Assembly: GCA_964434945.1 (NCBI GenBank)
Contig: CAYSWZ010000017.1
Span: 1-64,000, forward strand
DNA length: 64,000 nt
Direction: 5' to 3'
From: JAIOPA01 sp964434945
Lineage (GTDB): Bacteria; Eisenbacteria; RBG-16-71-46
The translations under genes were made by a program, and so were the position numbers. Numbering within the stretch: position 1 is the stretch's first letter; each line of letters starts with the position of its first letter. The notes below the pieces were generated by a model, which did not search any database, was not told the DNA's origin, and saw nothing but the letters and a program-made list of their open reading frames with translations. Below, in pieces: positions 1 through 7,476 of the stretch.

Positions 1-436
1 CCGCGACGCGGTCTCCGACCGGCGCCGTGGCGGTGCGCAGCACCCCGGACTCGCGCCGACCGAGCACCGCGACGTACCCGCCCACGCCACTTCCGCCCGT
101 GGCGGCACCCAGGAACACGGCCGCCTCGGGCACGCCGTCCCCGTCCAGGTCGCCCGTGAGATCCGTCCGCCCGGCGATCCGCACGCTCGGGCGCATCGCG
201 CTGCCCGGCGTGAACGGCTTCCCCTGCCAGCGGCCGTCGACGAGCGTCACCGGTCCACCCGCCTCGGCAATGCCGAGGTAGGTCGCGCTGGCGACCTCGG
301 CGGGTGAGGGCGCGCTCGCCAGAACGGCTCGCGCCGTGTTCGTCGAATCCGGCTCGTGGCCTGGGGCGCAACCGGCGGCGGGCAGCAACAGCATCAGCAG
401 CGCGCCGGCCCCGATCCCGCTCCGCCCGGCGCGCAC
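1..436 (-). CDS. Partial lipoprotein, META/FG-GAP-like region, runs off left edge
   Basis: The reading frame opens with a GTG at 436-434 that overlaps the TAG stop of the upstream barrel gene (TAGTG), so translation is probably coupled. The N-terminus is basic, then hydrophobic, and ends in a lipobox (LPAAGC, Cys at about residue 23), so the product should be a lipid-anchored envelope protein. The visible body reads like the N-terminal part of many META-domain lipoproteins: a 'VTLVDGRWQGKPF' stretch followed by a calcium-loop-like DLDGDGVPEAAV and a Gly/Ser-rich strand. No stop occurs before base 1, so the C-terminal part, including any META domain, is outside the window. Family assignment is tentative; the lipoprotein call is firm. 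Confidence 0.7.
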   Translation of the reverse strand, partial: MRAGRSGIGAGALLMLLLPAAGCAPGHEPDSTNTARAVLASAPSPAEVASATYLGIAEAGGPVTLVDGRWQGKPFTPGSAMRPSVRIAGRTDLTGDLDGDGVPEAAVFLGAATGGSGVGGYVAVLGRRESGVLRTATAPVGDRVA

Positions 437-1083
437 TACCACATCCAGGCCAGCGCCAGCGTCCACACCTGGTTGATGGAACTCGCGTTGTCCGGAAGAT
501 CGAACAGGTCGGAGAATCCCCGCGTCCAGCGCGCCTCGATGCCGAGCCGCTCGGGGCCGGCGGCGAACTCCACTCCCGTCCCCAGCGCGAAGCCGCTGTC
601 CACCGACTTCATCACGCCCTTGAGATCGGTGCTCGGGAGCTCGAGCGGGCTCCCCGACTCGAAATGGCCCGCGAGCGCGATGCCGAAGCTGGGGCCGGCC
701 TCGGCAAACAGCTTCGTGCCGTGACCGCGCTTGAGCCGTGCGCGCAGCAGTAACGGCACTTCGAGGTAATCGTAGCTCCAGGTGTCCTCGAACGAGCCCA
801 GCGGATTGCCGTTGATGTCCGTGCCGTGCTCCGCACTCTTCCCGCCCTTGCTCGAATAGGCGACCTCCCCGTGCAGCGAGAAGGCGTGCGTCAATCCGAC
901 CTCGGCCACGAGACCCGCGTACAACCCGTAGCGGAGGTCGGGCTGAACGGCATCGCCGAACTCGCCCGCGAAGTTCGCGCCGTTGAGGCCGGCCCGAACG
1001 CCCCAGTGCCATGGCGCGGCCGTGGCGGCAGGCGCGAGGAGCACGACTGCGAGAGCGCCCGCGGAGAGCAGTCGGATCCGCAT
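436..1083 (-). CDS. Outer-membrane beta-barrel protein (PorT/OMP_b-brl type)
   Basis: A 215-residue protein with a signal peptide ending near residue 22 (Ala-rich, ...TAAPWHWG). The mature part starts with a Gly-rich amphipathic strand (WGVRAGLNGANFAGEFG), followed by alternating-residue strands and ends in an aromatic residue (AWMW), as outer-membrane barrels do. The order (glycine-rich first strand, loops with charged residues, ASYSSKGGK-like segment) matches the small 8-10 strand barrels called PorT-like. The ATG at 1083 is chosen because GGAAGGAG precedes it and the signal peptide begins there; a longer frame exists but has no such features. It is followed by a coupled lipoprotein gene. 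Confidence 0.75.
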   Translation of the reverse strand: MRIRLLSAGALAVVLLAPAATAAPWHWGVRAGLNGANFAGEFGDAVQPDLRYGLYAGLVAEVGLTHAFSLHGEVAYSSKGGKSAEHGTDINGNPLGSFEDTWSYDYLEVPLLLRARLKRGHGTKLFAEAGPSFGIALAGHFESGSPLELPSTDLKGVMKSVDSGFALGTGVEFAAGPERLGIEARWTRGFSDLFDLPDNASSINQVWTLALAWMW

Positions 1084-1334
1084 GAGGAGGACACTCCTTC
1101 CGGAGAGGGAACGCGTCCCACGCACTCCCGTCGCGGGGCGGGCCAATCCCGGCATCGCTCCCGCGGCGGCAGCGTCGAGCGGCCGCGCGACCGCGCACAG
1201 CATAGCAGCGCCGGCACGTCGAGCGCCGGGTCGAGGATCGCGTGCCCGGTGGATTATCCTCGACGCTCCGCACGCCGGCGAGCCGCGTGGTTCGCATGCG
1301 TCGGTTTCGAGGAGAGCTCATGTGCCCTCGCGGC

Positions 1335-2183
1335 ATGCGATCGTTGGTGATTTGCGCGCTGATCGCCGGCGGGGCGGTTCCCGGTTCCGTTTCCGCGCAG
1401 CAGGCGCCGTTCAACAAGCAACAGGTCTGGTACCGGAACGGCTCGCTCACGCTGGTCGGATACCTCTACAAGCCCGAGGGCGCCGGCCCCTTCCCCGCGC
1501 TCATCTGGAATCACGGGAGCGAACCGAACCCCAGCGGTGGCCCGCAGTTCGACTCGGTTGCCGCCATCTTCGTGCCCGCCGGATACGCGGTCCTCGCACC
1601 CCTTCGCCGTGGACACGGCGCCTCCGAGGGGGACTACATCCAGGACCGGATCGAAGCCATGTTCCGCGGATCCGGTGCCGATGCCGCCGAGCGGCTCATG
1701 GTGCAGCTCATGGAGAGCGAGCAGTTGAGCGATCAGCTCGCCGGCCTGGCCTACGCGAAGACCCTTCCGTTCGTGGACACGACCCGGCTCGTCGTCGCCG
1801 GATGCTCGTATGGCGGCATCCAGACGCTGCTCGCCGCCGAGCGCGGCGCGGGCTTCAAGGCCGCGATGGCGATCTCCCCGGCGGCGCTCAGCTGGCGCGG
1901 GCACCTGGTGCTCCAGGAACGTCTCCTCGAAGCGGTGCGACGCATCGACATCCCCGTGCTGCTGATCCAGCCCCCGAACGACGCGAGCCTCGAGCCGGCA
2001 AGAGTGCTCGGCGGCGAAGCGAAACGACGCGGGAAGACCTCGTTCACGACCAAGGTCTATCCCGCGACCATGCCCGAGAACCAGCAGGGGCACTGCTTCG
2101 GCGGCGCGAAGGGAATGCACAACTGGGCGAACGACGCGCTCGGCTTCTTCGGCGGCGTGCTCGGTACGCGCCCTGCGCGTTAG
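1335..2183 (+). CDS. Secreted alpha/beta hydrolase (dienelactone hydrolase-like)
   Basis: A 282-residue protein with a signal peptide (cleavage after ...SVSAQQ near residue 22). The fold is the alpha/beta hydrolase type: an HGSEPNP oxyanion-like stretch near residue 60, the nucleophile elbow G-C-S158-Y-G, a likely acid Asp216 in LLIQPPNDAS and a catalytic His at 253 (GHCFGG) or 262. It resembles dienelactone hydrolase-type or peptidase S9-like secreted esterases; the substrate cannot be read from sequence. Earlier in-frame starts exist (from 1242), but the signal peptide begins at the ATG at 1335. It is divergent from the barrel gene at 436-1083. Confidence 0.75.
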   Translation: MRSLVICALIAGGAVPGSVSAQQAPFNKQQVWYRNGSLTLVGYLYKPEGAGPFPALIWNHGSEPNPSGGPQFDSVAAIFVPAGYAVLAPLRRGHGASEGDYIQDRIEAMFRGSGADAAERLMVQLMESEQLSDQLAGLAYAKTLPFVDTTRLVVAGCSYGGIQTLLAAERGAGFKAAMAISPAALSWRGHLVLQERLLEAVRRIDIPVLLIQPPNDASLEPARVLGGEAKRRGKTSFTTKVYPATMPENQQGHCFGGAKGMHNWANDALGFFGGVLGTRPAR

Positions 2184-2195
2184 CCGCCGGCCCGC

Positions 2196-3035
2196 CTACT
2201 GGCGCTCGCGAACGAGTCGCGCCCGCTCGGTCTCCCGCGGCCAGACCCGTTGCACGACGAGAGCGGTCACGATCGCGTAGACCCAGCCGAGCGCGATGTC
2301 CACCACGAAGTGCTCCGCGGAATAGACCAGCGCCAGCGCCATCGCGACCGCGTAGAGCGCCAGCAGGGCGCGTGCGACACGACCGCTCCGCGCCCAGAAG
2401 AACATCGCGATCATGAGCGGATACGCCGCGTGCAGCGAGGGGATCGCGGCCACGTCGTTGGCGTAGAGATTCGTGCCCGAGAAGAGCCCGGCGATCGAGT
2501 GCTGCCCGAGGTGGTCCCAGAGTTCGCGCACGAGCCGATGCGTCGGCGCCAGGTCTCCGTGCTGGCTCGCGAGCCAGGGCGGAACCGCCGGGAACAGGAC
2601 GTAGGTCAGGTACCCGAGCGTCGTCATGGCGACGAAGCTCGTCATGAAGCGGAGGTACTGGCCGCGGGAGCGGAACCACAGCAGCAACGCGATCAGCTCC
2701 GGCACGACGAAATGAGAGGTGTATACCAGCAGCGCCGCGTAATCCCACCAGTGAGGATGCGACATCGAGTAGAACGCCTCCTGCAGGCGCACGCTGGGCA
2801 CCGGTGCGCCGAACAGCGCCTCATCCGCGCGGATCTGGGGCCAGGTGTGCGCCGGAGGCAGGAACCTGCCGAGGCCGTTGTGGATCTCGTCGTACGCGAA
2901 CAGGACGATGAACACCGGTAGCCAGTCGAGGAGGAAGGTCCGCACGTTCCGGGCGAGCCTCGCAACATTCGCGAGCGCATCGAGCCCCGGTTCGACCGGT
3001 GTCGGCTTGTCTGGATCGTCGGCGTATTCGGTCAT
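2196..3035 (-). CDS. PAP2-family integral membrane phosphatase or inositol-phosphotransferase
   Basis: A 279-residue protein with about six hydrophobic helices. The PAP2 signature is visible: I-P-S200-L-H202 (motif C2) and S-x-x-H242-x-x-x-D246 (motif C3, EHFVVDIALG). The long helical N-terminal part and the FxxVPPWLAS segment between helices resemble the Aur1/inositol-phosphorylceramide-synthase-like branch rather than soluble acid phosphatases. Members act on phospholipid headgroups or polyprenyl diphosphates at the outer face of the inner membrane. It lies tail-to-tail with the hydrolase gene. Function beyond the family is unknown. Confidence 0.8.
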   Translation of the reverse strand: MTEYADDPDKPTPVEPGLDALANVARLARNVRTFLLDWLPVFIVLFAYDEIHNGLGRFLPPAHTWPQIRADEALFGAPVPSVRLQEAFYSMSHPHWWDYAALLVYTSHFVVPELIALLLWFRSRGQYLRFMTSFVAMTTLGYLTYVLFPAVPPWLASQHGDLAPTHRLVRELWDHLGQHSIAGLFSGTNLYANDVAAIPSLHAAYPLMIAMFFWARSGRVARALLALYAVAMALALVYSAEHFVVDIALGWVYAIVTALVVQRVWPRETERARLVRERQ

Positions 3036-3565
3036 GTCGCGTCCGTGTTCTCAGGAAGCATCGCGGTGGCTCTTGCAGTGACGCGCTTCCGTCACCGGAG
3101 GGAGCAAATCGATTCGTGTCGGCACCCCCGCCCCGGGGTCGTGCCCCGAGACGACTGCGATTTCGCGAGGGTCCAGCAGGTTACCGGAGTTCGAGACCGG
3201 GGACCATTCCCCCCATCCGGCGCAGTGGACCGCCCCCGGTGAGGGCGCGGATCGTCGTTCAGCAGGCACTCCCGGCTCGCTTCGTCCCGGACGGAATCCG
3301 TGTGTGGCCGGGGTGAAGTCGATTCGCGATCTCAAGTTCGAAGCTCATGCAAAGGAAGGCGTGGGATCGCCGCGGGATGCGTCGGGACCTGACGAACATC
3401 TTGCGCCAGCCGGCGAACCCGGTCCGCCCGTTCTCCCCGTCTAAGAGGAATAGAGGCGCGCGGCGACAGCCGGCGGAGTGGACCGCGGGGTCGATCGCCT
3501 CGATCAGCTGTCGCGACAGCAAGCCTCGAACGAGCGAGAGCCAGTGCCGGGGAGGCATGTTGATC
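3036..3565. other. Gene-poor stretch between PAP2 gene and small membrane protein
   Basis: About 530 bases with no reading frame I would defend. The one structured element is an inverted repeat described separately at 3078-3095. The rest is GC-rich with no clear promoter, RNA or repeat. Confidence 0.5.
3078..3095. promoter_or_regulatory. Perfect 6-6-6 inverted repeat upstream of the PAP2 gene
   Basis: GTGACG, six bases, CGTCAC: a perfect dyad whose near edge lies 42 bases upstream of the PAP2 start codon at 3035. The size and place suit a repressor or activator operator. No -10/-35 pair could be defended, so this is only a candidate. Confidence 0.3.
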
Positions 3566-3919
3566 ATGAGTCCACCGTTCGAAGTCGAGTTGCTCGGGCA
3601 CCCCTCGAGCCCTCACCGCGCCCGCCTCGTGCTGATCGTGGTCGTCGTGGCCGGCGCACTCTGCTGGTGTCTCGACCGAGGTCAGCCCCCGGCTCGCGGC
3701 CCTGAGCAAGCGGGGCGTGTCTCGGCGCAGACGAGCAGCCTGGATCGTGTGGCGGCGGGAGGCCCGGGGATGGGCGCTCCCGGCCTCGGCCCCCGGGGTC
3801 TTCGCTCGAGCCTCGGGTTCTTCAACCGTCGCGTCCGGGCCGAGATCGCCGCGAAAGCGGACGTCACCGCGGTGCAGCCGGTGGTGGCGAGGCCCGATGC
3901 CGGTGGAAAGGAGACGTAA
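3566..3919 (+). CDS. Small membrane-anchored hypothetical protein upstream of htrA
   Basis: A 117-residue protein not recognised as any family. It has one strongly hydrophobic segment at about residues 19-36 (LVLIVVVVAGALCW) and a soluble tail that ends in a basic, weakly helical stretch. GGGGAGG stands 10 bases before the ATG at 3566; the ATG at 3557 is too close to it. The TAA stop is separated from the HtrA start by one base, and the ribosome-binding site of htrA (AAAGGAG) lies inside this gene, so the two are surely co-transcribed. Its place suggests an accessory or sensing role for the protease, which is inference. Confidence 0.55.
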   Translation: MSPPFEVELLGHPSSPHRARLVLIVVVVAGALCWCLDRGQPPARGPEQAGRVSAQTSSLDRVAAGGPGMGAPGLGPRGLRSSLGFFNRRVRAEIAAKADVTAVQPVVARPDAGGKET

Positions 3920-3920
3920 G

Positions 3921-5429
3921 ATGAGCCATCCACCCAGCGCCCGCACGAACGGCATGGTTGCGGGCATCGTGACATTGGTCGCAGTCGGCCTGCTGGTGAA
4001 CCTGGGCGTCGAGCGCGCCAGCGTACGCGCGGAGGGCCTCGGCGGAGTTTCCTCCGAGGTTGTTGCGCCCGCGGTACGCCTCAGCCAGGCGTACGCGGCG
4101 GTGGCGGCGAGCGCGCGCCCGATGGTCGCGAGCGTCTATTCGGAGAAGGTCGTCAAGGTACGGACCGACGCCCGGCCCTTCGGGTCCGACGAGGACTTCC
4201 TGCGCCAGTTCTTCGGGGGCGGTGACCTGCCCTTCAGCGCTCCGCGGGAACGGTCCCTGCCGGAGCGCGGCATGGGGTCCGGCATTCTCCTGGATCACGA
4301 AGGCCACGTCCTGACCAACAATCACGTGGTCGACGGTGTGGACCAGATCCGGGTCGGGCTCGCCGATCGTCGCACCTTTCCCGCCAGGGTCGTCGGCACG
4401 GATCCCAAGACGGACATCGCGGTGATCCAGATCCAGGGCGAGCTTCCACGCGACCTCGCGACGGCACGCTTCGGGAATTCGGACTCGCTGCACGTCGGTG
4501 ACCTGGTGCTGGCGGTCGGGGCCCCGTTCGGACTGACGCAGACCGTCACCCAGGGGATCATCAGCGCCACCGGACGCTCCGACGTGGGCATCGAGGATTA
4601 CGAAGACTTCCTGCAGACGGACGCGCCGATCAACCCCGGCAACTCCGGAGGCCCCCTCGTGGACATGCACGGCGACGTGGTCGGGATGAACTCGGCGATC
4701 GCGACGCAGATCGGGCAATCCGCGGGCGTGGGTTTCGCGATTCCCGCCAACCTGATTCGGAGCGAGCTGCCACGGCTCGTGCGCGGGGAAACGATCTCGC
4801 GTGGGCTGCTGGGGGTGATGATCCAGGACGTCACGCCGGATCTCGCCCGCCAGTTCCATGTGTCGGGCGACAACGGCACGCTGGTCGCACAGGTCAACCA
4901 GGGCTCTCCCGCCCAACGGGCGGGCATCGTGGTGGGCGACGTGATCGTCCGCTACGACGGCAGGGACATCCGCGACACGCGAGAGCTGCGAAACGACGTG
5001 GCGGCGACCGCCCCCGGCAAGCGGGTCCGCCTGGTGGTGATCCGCGATGCACAGGAGAGGACGTTCGACGTGGTGGTCGGCACGCAGTCGAGCGGCCCCG
5101 TTGCGCAGGCGGCCGGGCCGGGTGGGGGTGGAGATCTCCTCGACAAGCTCGGACTCGAGTTGGCGCCGCTCACTCCCGATCTCGCCCGGCAATATGGGGT
5201 CGGGGACGTGCAGGGCGTCATCATCTCGGGCATCCGAGCCGGAACGGTCGCCTCGATGTCGGGCCTTCAGCCCGGTGACGTGATCGTCGAGGTGGACCGC
5301 AAGCCGGTCGCCAGTGTCGCCGCGCTCCAGCGCGTTCTCGCCTCGGCAGCGGACAGGAACAGCATCCTGCTGCGGGTGAACCGGCAGGGCGGCAGCCTGT
5401 TCGTGGTCCTGAACGCTCCCGTCTCCTGA
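3921..5429 (+). CDS. degP: Periplasmic serine protease of the DegP/HtrA (Do) family
   Basis: A 502-residue protein of standard Do-family length. An N-terminal hydrophobic segment (residues 11-28) is an uncleaved anchor or signal peptide. The trypsin-like domain carries the complete triad: His135 (TNNHVV), Asp165 (KTDIAVI) and Ser242 (GNSGGPL). Two PDZ domains follow, at about 285-380 (GLLGVMIQDV) and 410-500 (GLELAPLTPD). It degrades or chaperones misfolded envelope proteins. The start is fixed by AAAGGAG just upstream and by the tight junction with the small membrane-protein gene at 3566-3919. Nothing is missing from the catalytic core. Confidence 0.95.
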   Translation: MSHPPSARTNGMVAGIVTLVAVGLLVNLGVERASVRAEGLGGVSSEVVAPAVRLSQAYAAVAASARPMVASVYSEKVVKVRTDARPFGSDEDFLRQFFGGGDLPFSAPRERSLPERGMGSGILLDHEGHVLTNNHVVDGVDQIRVGLADRRTFPARVVGTDPKTDIAVIQIQGELPRDLATARFGNSDSLHVGDLVLAVGAPFGLTQTVTQGIISATGRSDVGIEDYEDFLQTDAPINPGNSGGPLVDMHGDVVGMNSAIATQIGQSAGVGFAIPANLIRSELPRLVRGETISRGLLGVMIQDVTPDLARQFHVSGDNGTLVAQVNQGSPAQRAGIVVGDVIVRYDGRDIRDTRELRNDVAATAPGKRVRLVVIRDAQERTFDVVVGTQSSGPVAQAAGPGGGGDLLDKLGLELAPLTPDLARQYGVGDVQGVIISGIRAGTVASMSGLQPGDVIVEVDRKPVASVAALQRVLASAADRNSILLRVNRQGGSLFVVLNAPVS

Positions 5430-5524
5430 TCGGGGCGGGTGTTCGGGGTCATCGCAGCCCGCTGGAAAGGACGCGAAGCGGCGGCGAGCACCGGCGGAGC
5501 GGCGCGGTCAGAGTGCGGTGCAGG

Positions 5525-6076
5525 TCATACCGAGCCGGACTGGAGCAGCATGTGTCCGCAGCGGTTCTTCGCCCAACACGCCTCGTTGTGGTCGTTGCAG
5601 AACGGGCGGTCCTTTCCGTAGGAGATGGTCGCGACCTGCGCTGCGTTCACTCCCGCATCCACGAGATAGGCCTTCGCCGCCTCGGCGCGCCGCTGGCCCA
5701 GGGCCTCGTTGTACTCCACGGTGCCCCGCTCGTCGCAATGGCCCTCGATCGTGATCTTCGCATTGGGATGATCCCGCAGCAGTTTCGCGTCCGCGTCGAG
5801 GGCCGTGCGCGCGTCATCCCGGAGATTGGACTTGTCGAAATCGAAGAACACATCCTCGAGATCACTCGCCCGGACCGAGGGCTCCGACGCCGGCGCCGGG
5901 GCGGGTGGCGGGGCCGGCGCCGCCTTCGGCGCCGTCTCCGGCTGAGCCGGGGCGGGCGGTGTGGCTGCGGCGCGCGGAGGCGTCTCGGCCGCCTTCTTCG
6001 AGCAACCAGCGACCAGGGCGATGCACGAGAGGATGACCACCGATAGGGCGAGCGGGCGTACGGCGATGGCGTTCAT
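5525..6076 (-). CDS. pal: Peptidoglycan-associated lipoprotein Pal
   Basis: A 183-residue lipoprotein with a lipobox ending in Cys (ALVAGC, about residue 25), a Pro/Ala-rich linker to about residue 65, and an OmpA-like domain with the peptidoglycan-binding signature (DFDKSNLRDDAR ... EGHCDERGTVEYN ... LGQRRA). The family tethers the outer membrane to peptidoglycan and works with Tol-TolB. The C-terminal end is longer than usual and carries four cysteines (residues about 113, 164, 169 and 175 area: GHCDERG, FCNDHNEACWAKNRCGH), an unusual Cys/His-rich tail. AGGAGGAGGAAG precedes the ATG at 6076. No tol genes are next to it. It is convergent with htrA. Confidence 0.9.
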   Translation of the reverse strand: MNAIAVRPLALSVVILSCIALVAGCSKKAAETPPRAAATPPAPAQPETAPKAAPAPPPAPAPASEPSVRASDLEDVFFDFDKSNLRDDARTALDADAKLLRDHPNAKITIEGHCDERGTVEYNEALGQRRAEAAKAYLVDAGVNAAQVATISYGKDRPFCNDHNEACWAKNRCGHMLLQSGSV

Positions 6077-6125
6077 CTTCCTCCTCCTGACCCTCGGCGC
6101 GCCCGCGGGGTGGCGCCGTCGCGTT

Positions 6126-6144
6126 CGCGAATCGGCCGTTCGCG
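6126..6144. promoter_or_regulatory. Inverted repeat between pal and the TetR gene
   Basis: CGCGAA, seven bases, TTCGCG: a perfect 6-base dyad lying between the divergent starts of pal and the TetR regulator, 50 bases upstream of the pal ATG. It could be a second operator or a hairpin in the pal leader. Confidence 0.3.
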
Positions 6145-6162
6145 GGTCGAGCCGAAGGGTGA

Positions 6163-6191
6163 TTGACACGGTCTTCAGCCTGCGCAAACAT
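6163..6191 (+). promoter_or_regulatory. Sigma-70-type promoter of the TetR gene
   Basis: A perfect -35 box TTGACA (6163-6168), a 17-base spacer, and a weak -10 AAACAT (6186-6191). The expected start point falls at about 6198, inside the palindrome at 6191-6204, and leaves a leader of about 50 bases before the ATG at 6248. Confidence 0.55.
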
Positions 6192-6204
6192 GACCCGCGG
6201 GTCA
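6191..6204. promoter_or_regulatory. Perfect 14-base palindromic operator, candidate TetR site
   Basis: TGACCCGCGGGTCA is a perfect palindrome that abuts the -10 box of the TetR promoter and covers the expected start point; a second imperfect dyad (GGTC-N6-GACC, 6199-6212) overlaps it. On the other strand its TTGACC could serve as a -35 box for pal. TetR proteins usually bind such dyads between divergent genes, so self-repression and joint control of pal are the natural reading. Confidence 0.55.
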
Positions 6205-6247
6205 AGTTCGACCGTGGCCGGAAAGTCAGGTTCGTGACAGGAGTCGT

Positions 6248-6904
6248 ATGAAGAGGGTGCAATCTCAAGACGTGCCGGCTCGGCCCGGCCTTCGGGAACG
6301 TCGCAAGCGGGCGACACGCGGGGAGTTGATCCAGGCGGGCAGGAGCCTGTTCAGTAAGCGGGGCCTGTACGAGGCTCGAATCGAGGACCTCTCCGCGACC
6401 GCAGGGATCGCAAAGGGAACGCTGTACTCCTATTTCGCGAACAAGGAGGAACTCATTCGCGCCGTCGCCTCGACGGGGTTCACGGAACTCGAGGCGCTCG
6501 TGTCCTCGCGGAGTCGCCCCGCGAGGAGCGAGCGGGACTTGTTTCGGCGGGCGATCCGGGCTCACTTCCAATTCTTTGCCGCGAACCCCGACATGATGCG
6601 CGTCTTTCATCAGGTGCGGGGGATGCTCAAGTTCGACCGCCCGGAATGGCGGCCGTTGAGGACCGCACTGGTGGCGTACCTCGAAGGCTTCGCGCGCCTG
6701 CTCGCGGGCTCTCCGCGGGTCCGGGAAATGCGTCGCCGCGACCGGTTGGTGCTTGCGGGGGCGCTCTTCGGGGCCATTTCCGGCGTGACGTCCGTGACGG
6801 CGTCGACGGACGGGTCCGCGGTGAAATCCAGACCCGACGAGGCGCTCGTTCAGGGCCTGGTGGCGATGGCGACCGAGTACGTCTCGATGCGAGAGCGTCG
6901 CTAG
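6248..6904 (+). CDS. TetR-family transcriptional regulator
   Basis: A 218-residue protein. Residues about 22-70 form the TetR helix-turn-helix (TRGELIQAGRSLFSKRG ... IAKGTLYSYFANKEELI), with the characteristic Gly-Thr-x-Tyr-x-Tyr-Phe turn. The remaining helical part is the ligand-binding and dimer domain and looks like the AcrR/RutR-type C-terminal half. AGGAG precedes the ATG by seven bases. It is divergent from pal with a palindromic operator between, and its stop overlaps that of the convergent barrel gene by four bases (CTAG). The ligand is unknown. Confidence 0.9.
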   Translation: MKRVQSQDVPARPGLRERRKRATRGELIQAGRSLFSKRGLYEARIEDLSATAGIAKGTLYSYFANKEELIRAVASTGFTELEALVSSRSRPARSERDLFRRAIRAHFQFFAANPDMMRVFHQVRGMLKFDRPEWRPLRTALVAYLEGFARLLAGSPRVREMRRRDRLVLAGALFGAISGVTSVTASTDGSAVKSRPDEALVQGLVAMATEYVSMRERR

Positions 6905-7398
6905 AACCGTACCCCGACCGAGAACACCACGGGATCGTCGCCGTTCGCGACCACGTACTTCAACTGTGCGAATGGCTTGAACGGCACGGCATGGAGCCCG
7001 AAGCCCGCCAGCAGGTTGAATACCGTGTCCGTCTGGCTGCTGCCATGTCTCGGGTCGGCCCGCCACCAGCCGATCCCCGCTCCCAGGTAGCCACTGCCCA
7101 CCCCCAGCGGCAGCACTTTCATCGTGCCGTCGACGTTGAGCGAGTAGGTCCAGTTGTTCTCCACGAACTCCCACTCGAGGTTGGGAATGACGGTGACCGT
7201 GGCGAGACCAACGCTCAGGCCGGCGCCGAGAAATGCCGCATCGTGCTCCGTATACCAGCCTCCCGAGGCCTGGAAGCCGATCGGGCCCTCCCTTGCCGAG
7301 GCAGGAGTCGGATCCAGTCCGAGCGCGACGCACAACGCGACCACGACCACGATCGCGACGCGGCGCAACCGCCCGAACCGGCCGGGGACGAGCGCCAT
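6901..7398 (-). CDS. Small outer-membrane beta-barrel protein
   Basis: A 165-residue protein with a basic signal peptide (VAIVVVVALCVALG, cleavage near ...ASAREG) and a mature part of alternating strands rich in Gly, Tyr and Trp that ends in a C-terminal Phe (VFSVGVRF), the classic outer-membrane insertion signal. GGGAGG stands seven bases before the ATG at 7398, so this start is preferred to one six codons upstream. The stop overlaps the TetR stop. No functional family could be named. Confidence 0.7.
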   Translation of the reverse strand: MALVPGRFGRLRRVAIVVVVALCVALGLDPTPASAREGPIGFQASGGWYTEHDAAFLGAGLSVGLATVTVIPNLEWEFVENNWTYSLNVDGTMKVLPLGVGSGYLGAGIGWWRADPRHGSSQTDTVFNLLAGFGLHAVPFKPFAQLKYVVANGDDPVVFSVGVRF

Positions 7399-7476
7399 TG
7401 GGTGACCTCCCTGCAAGTGCGGGTCCGGTGAATGCCGCGCGACGTTCGCACGCGGCCACGCGAATCTCGAATTGCC

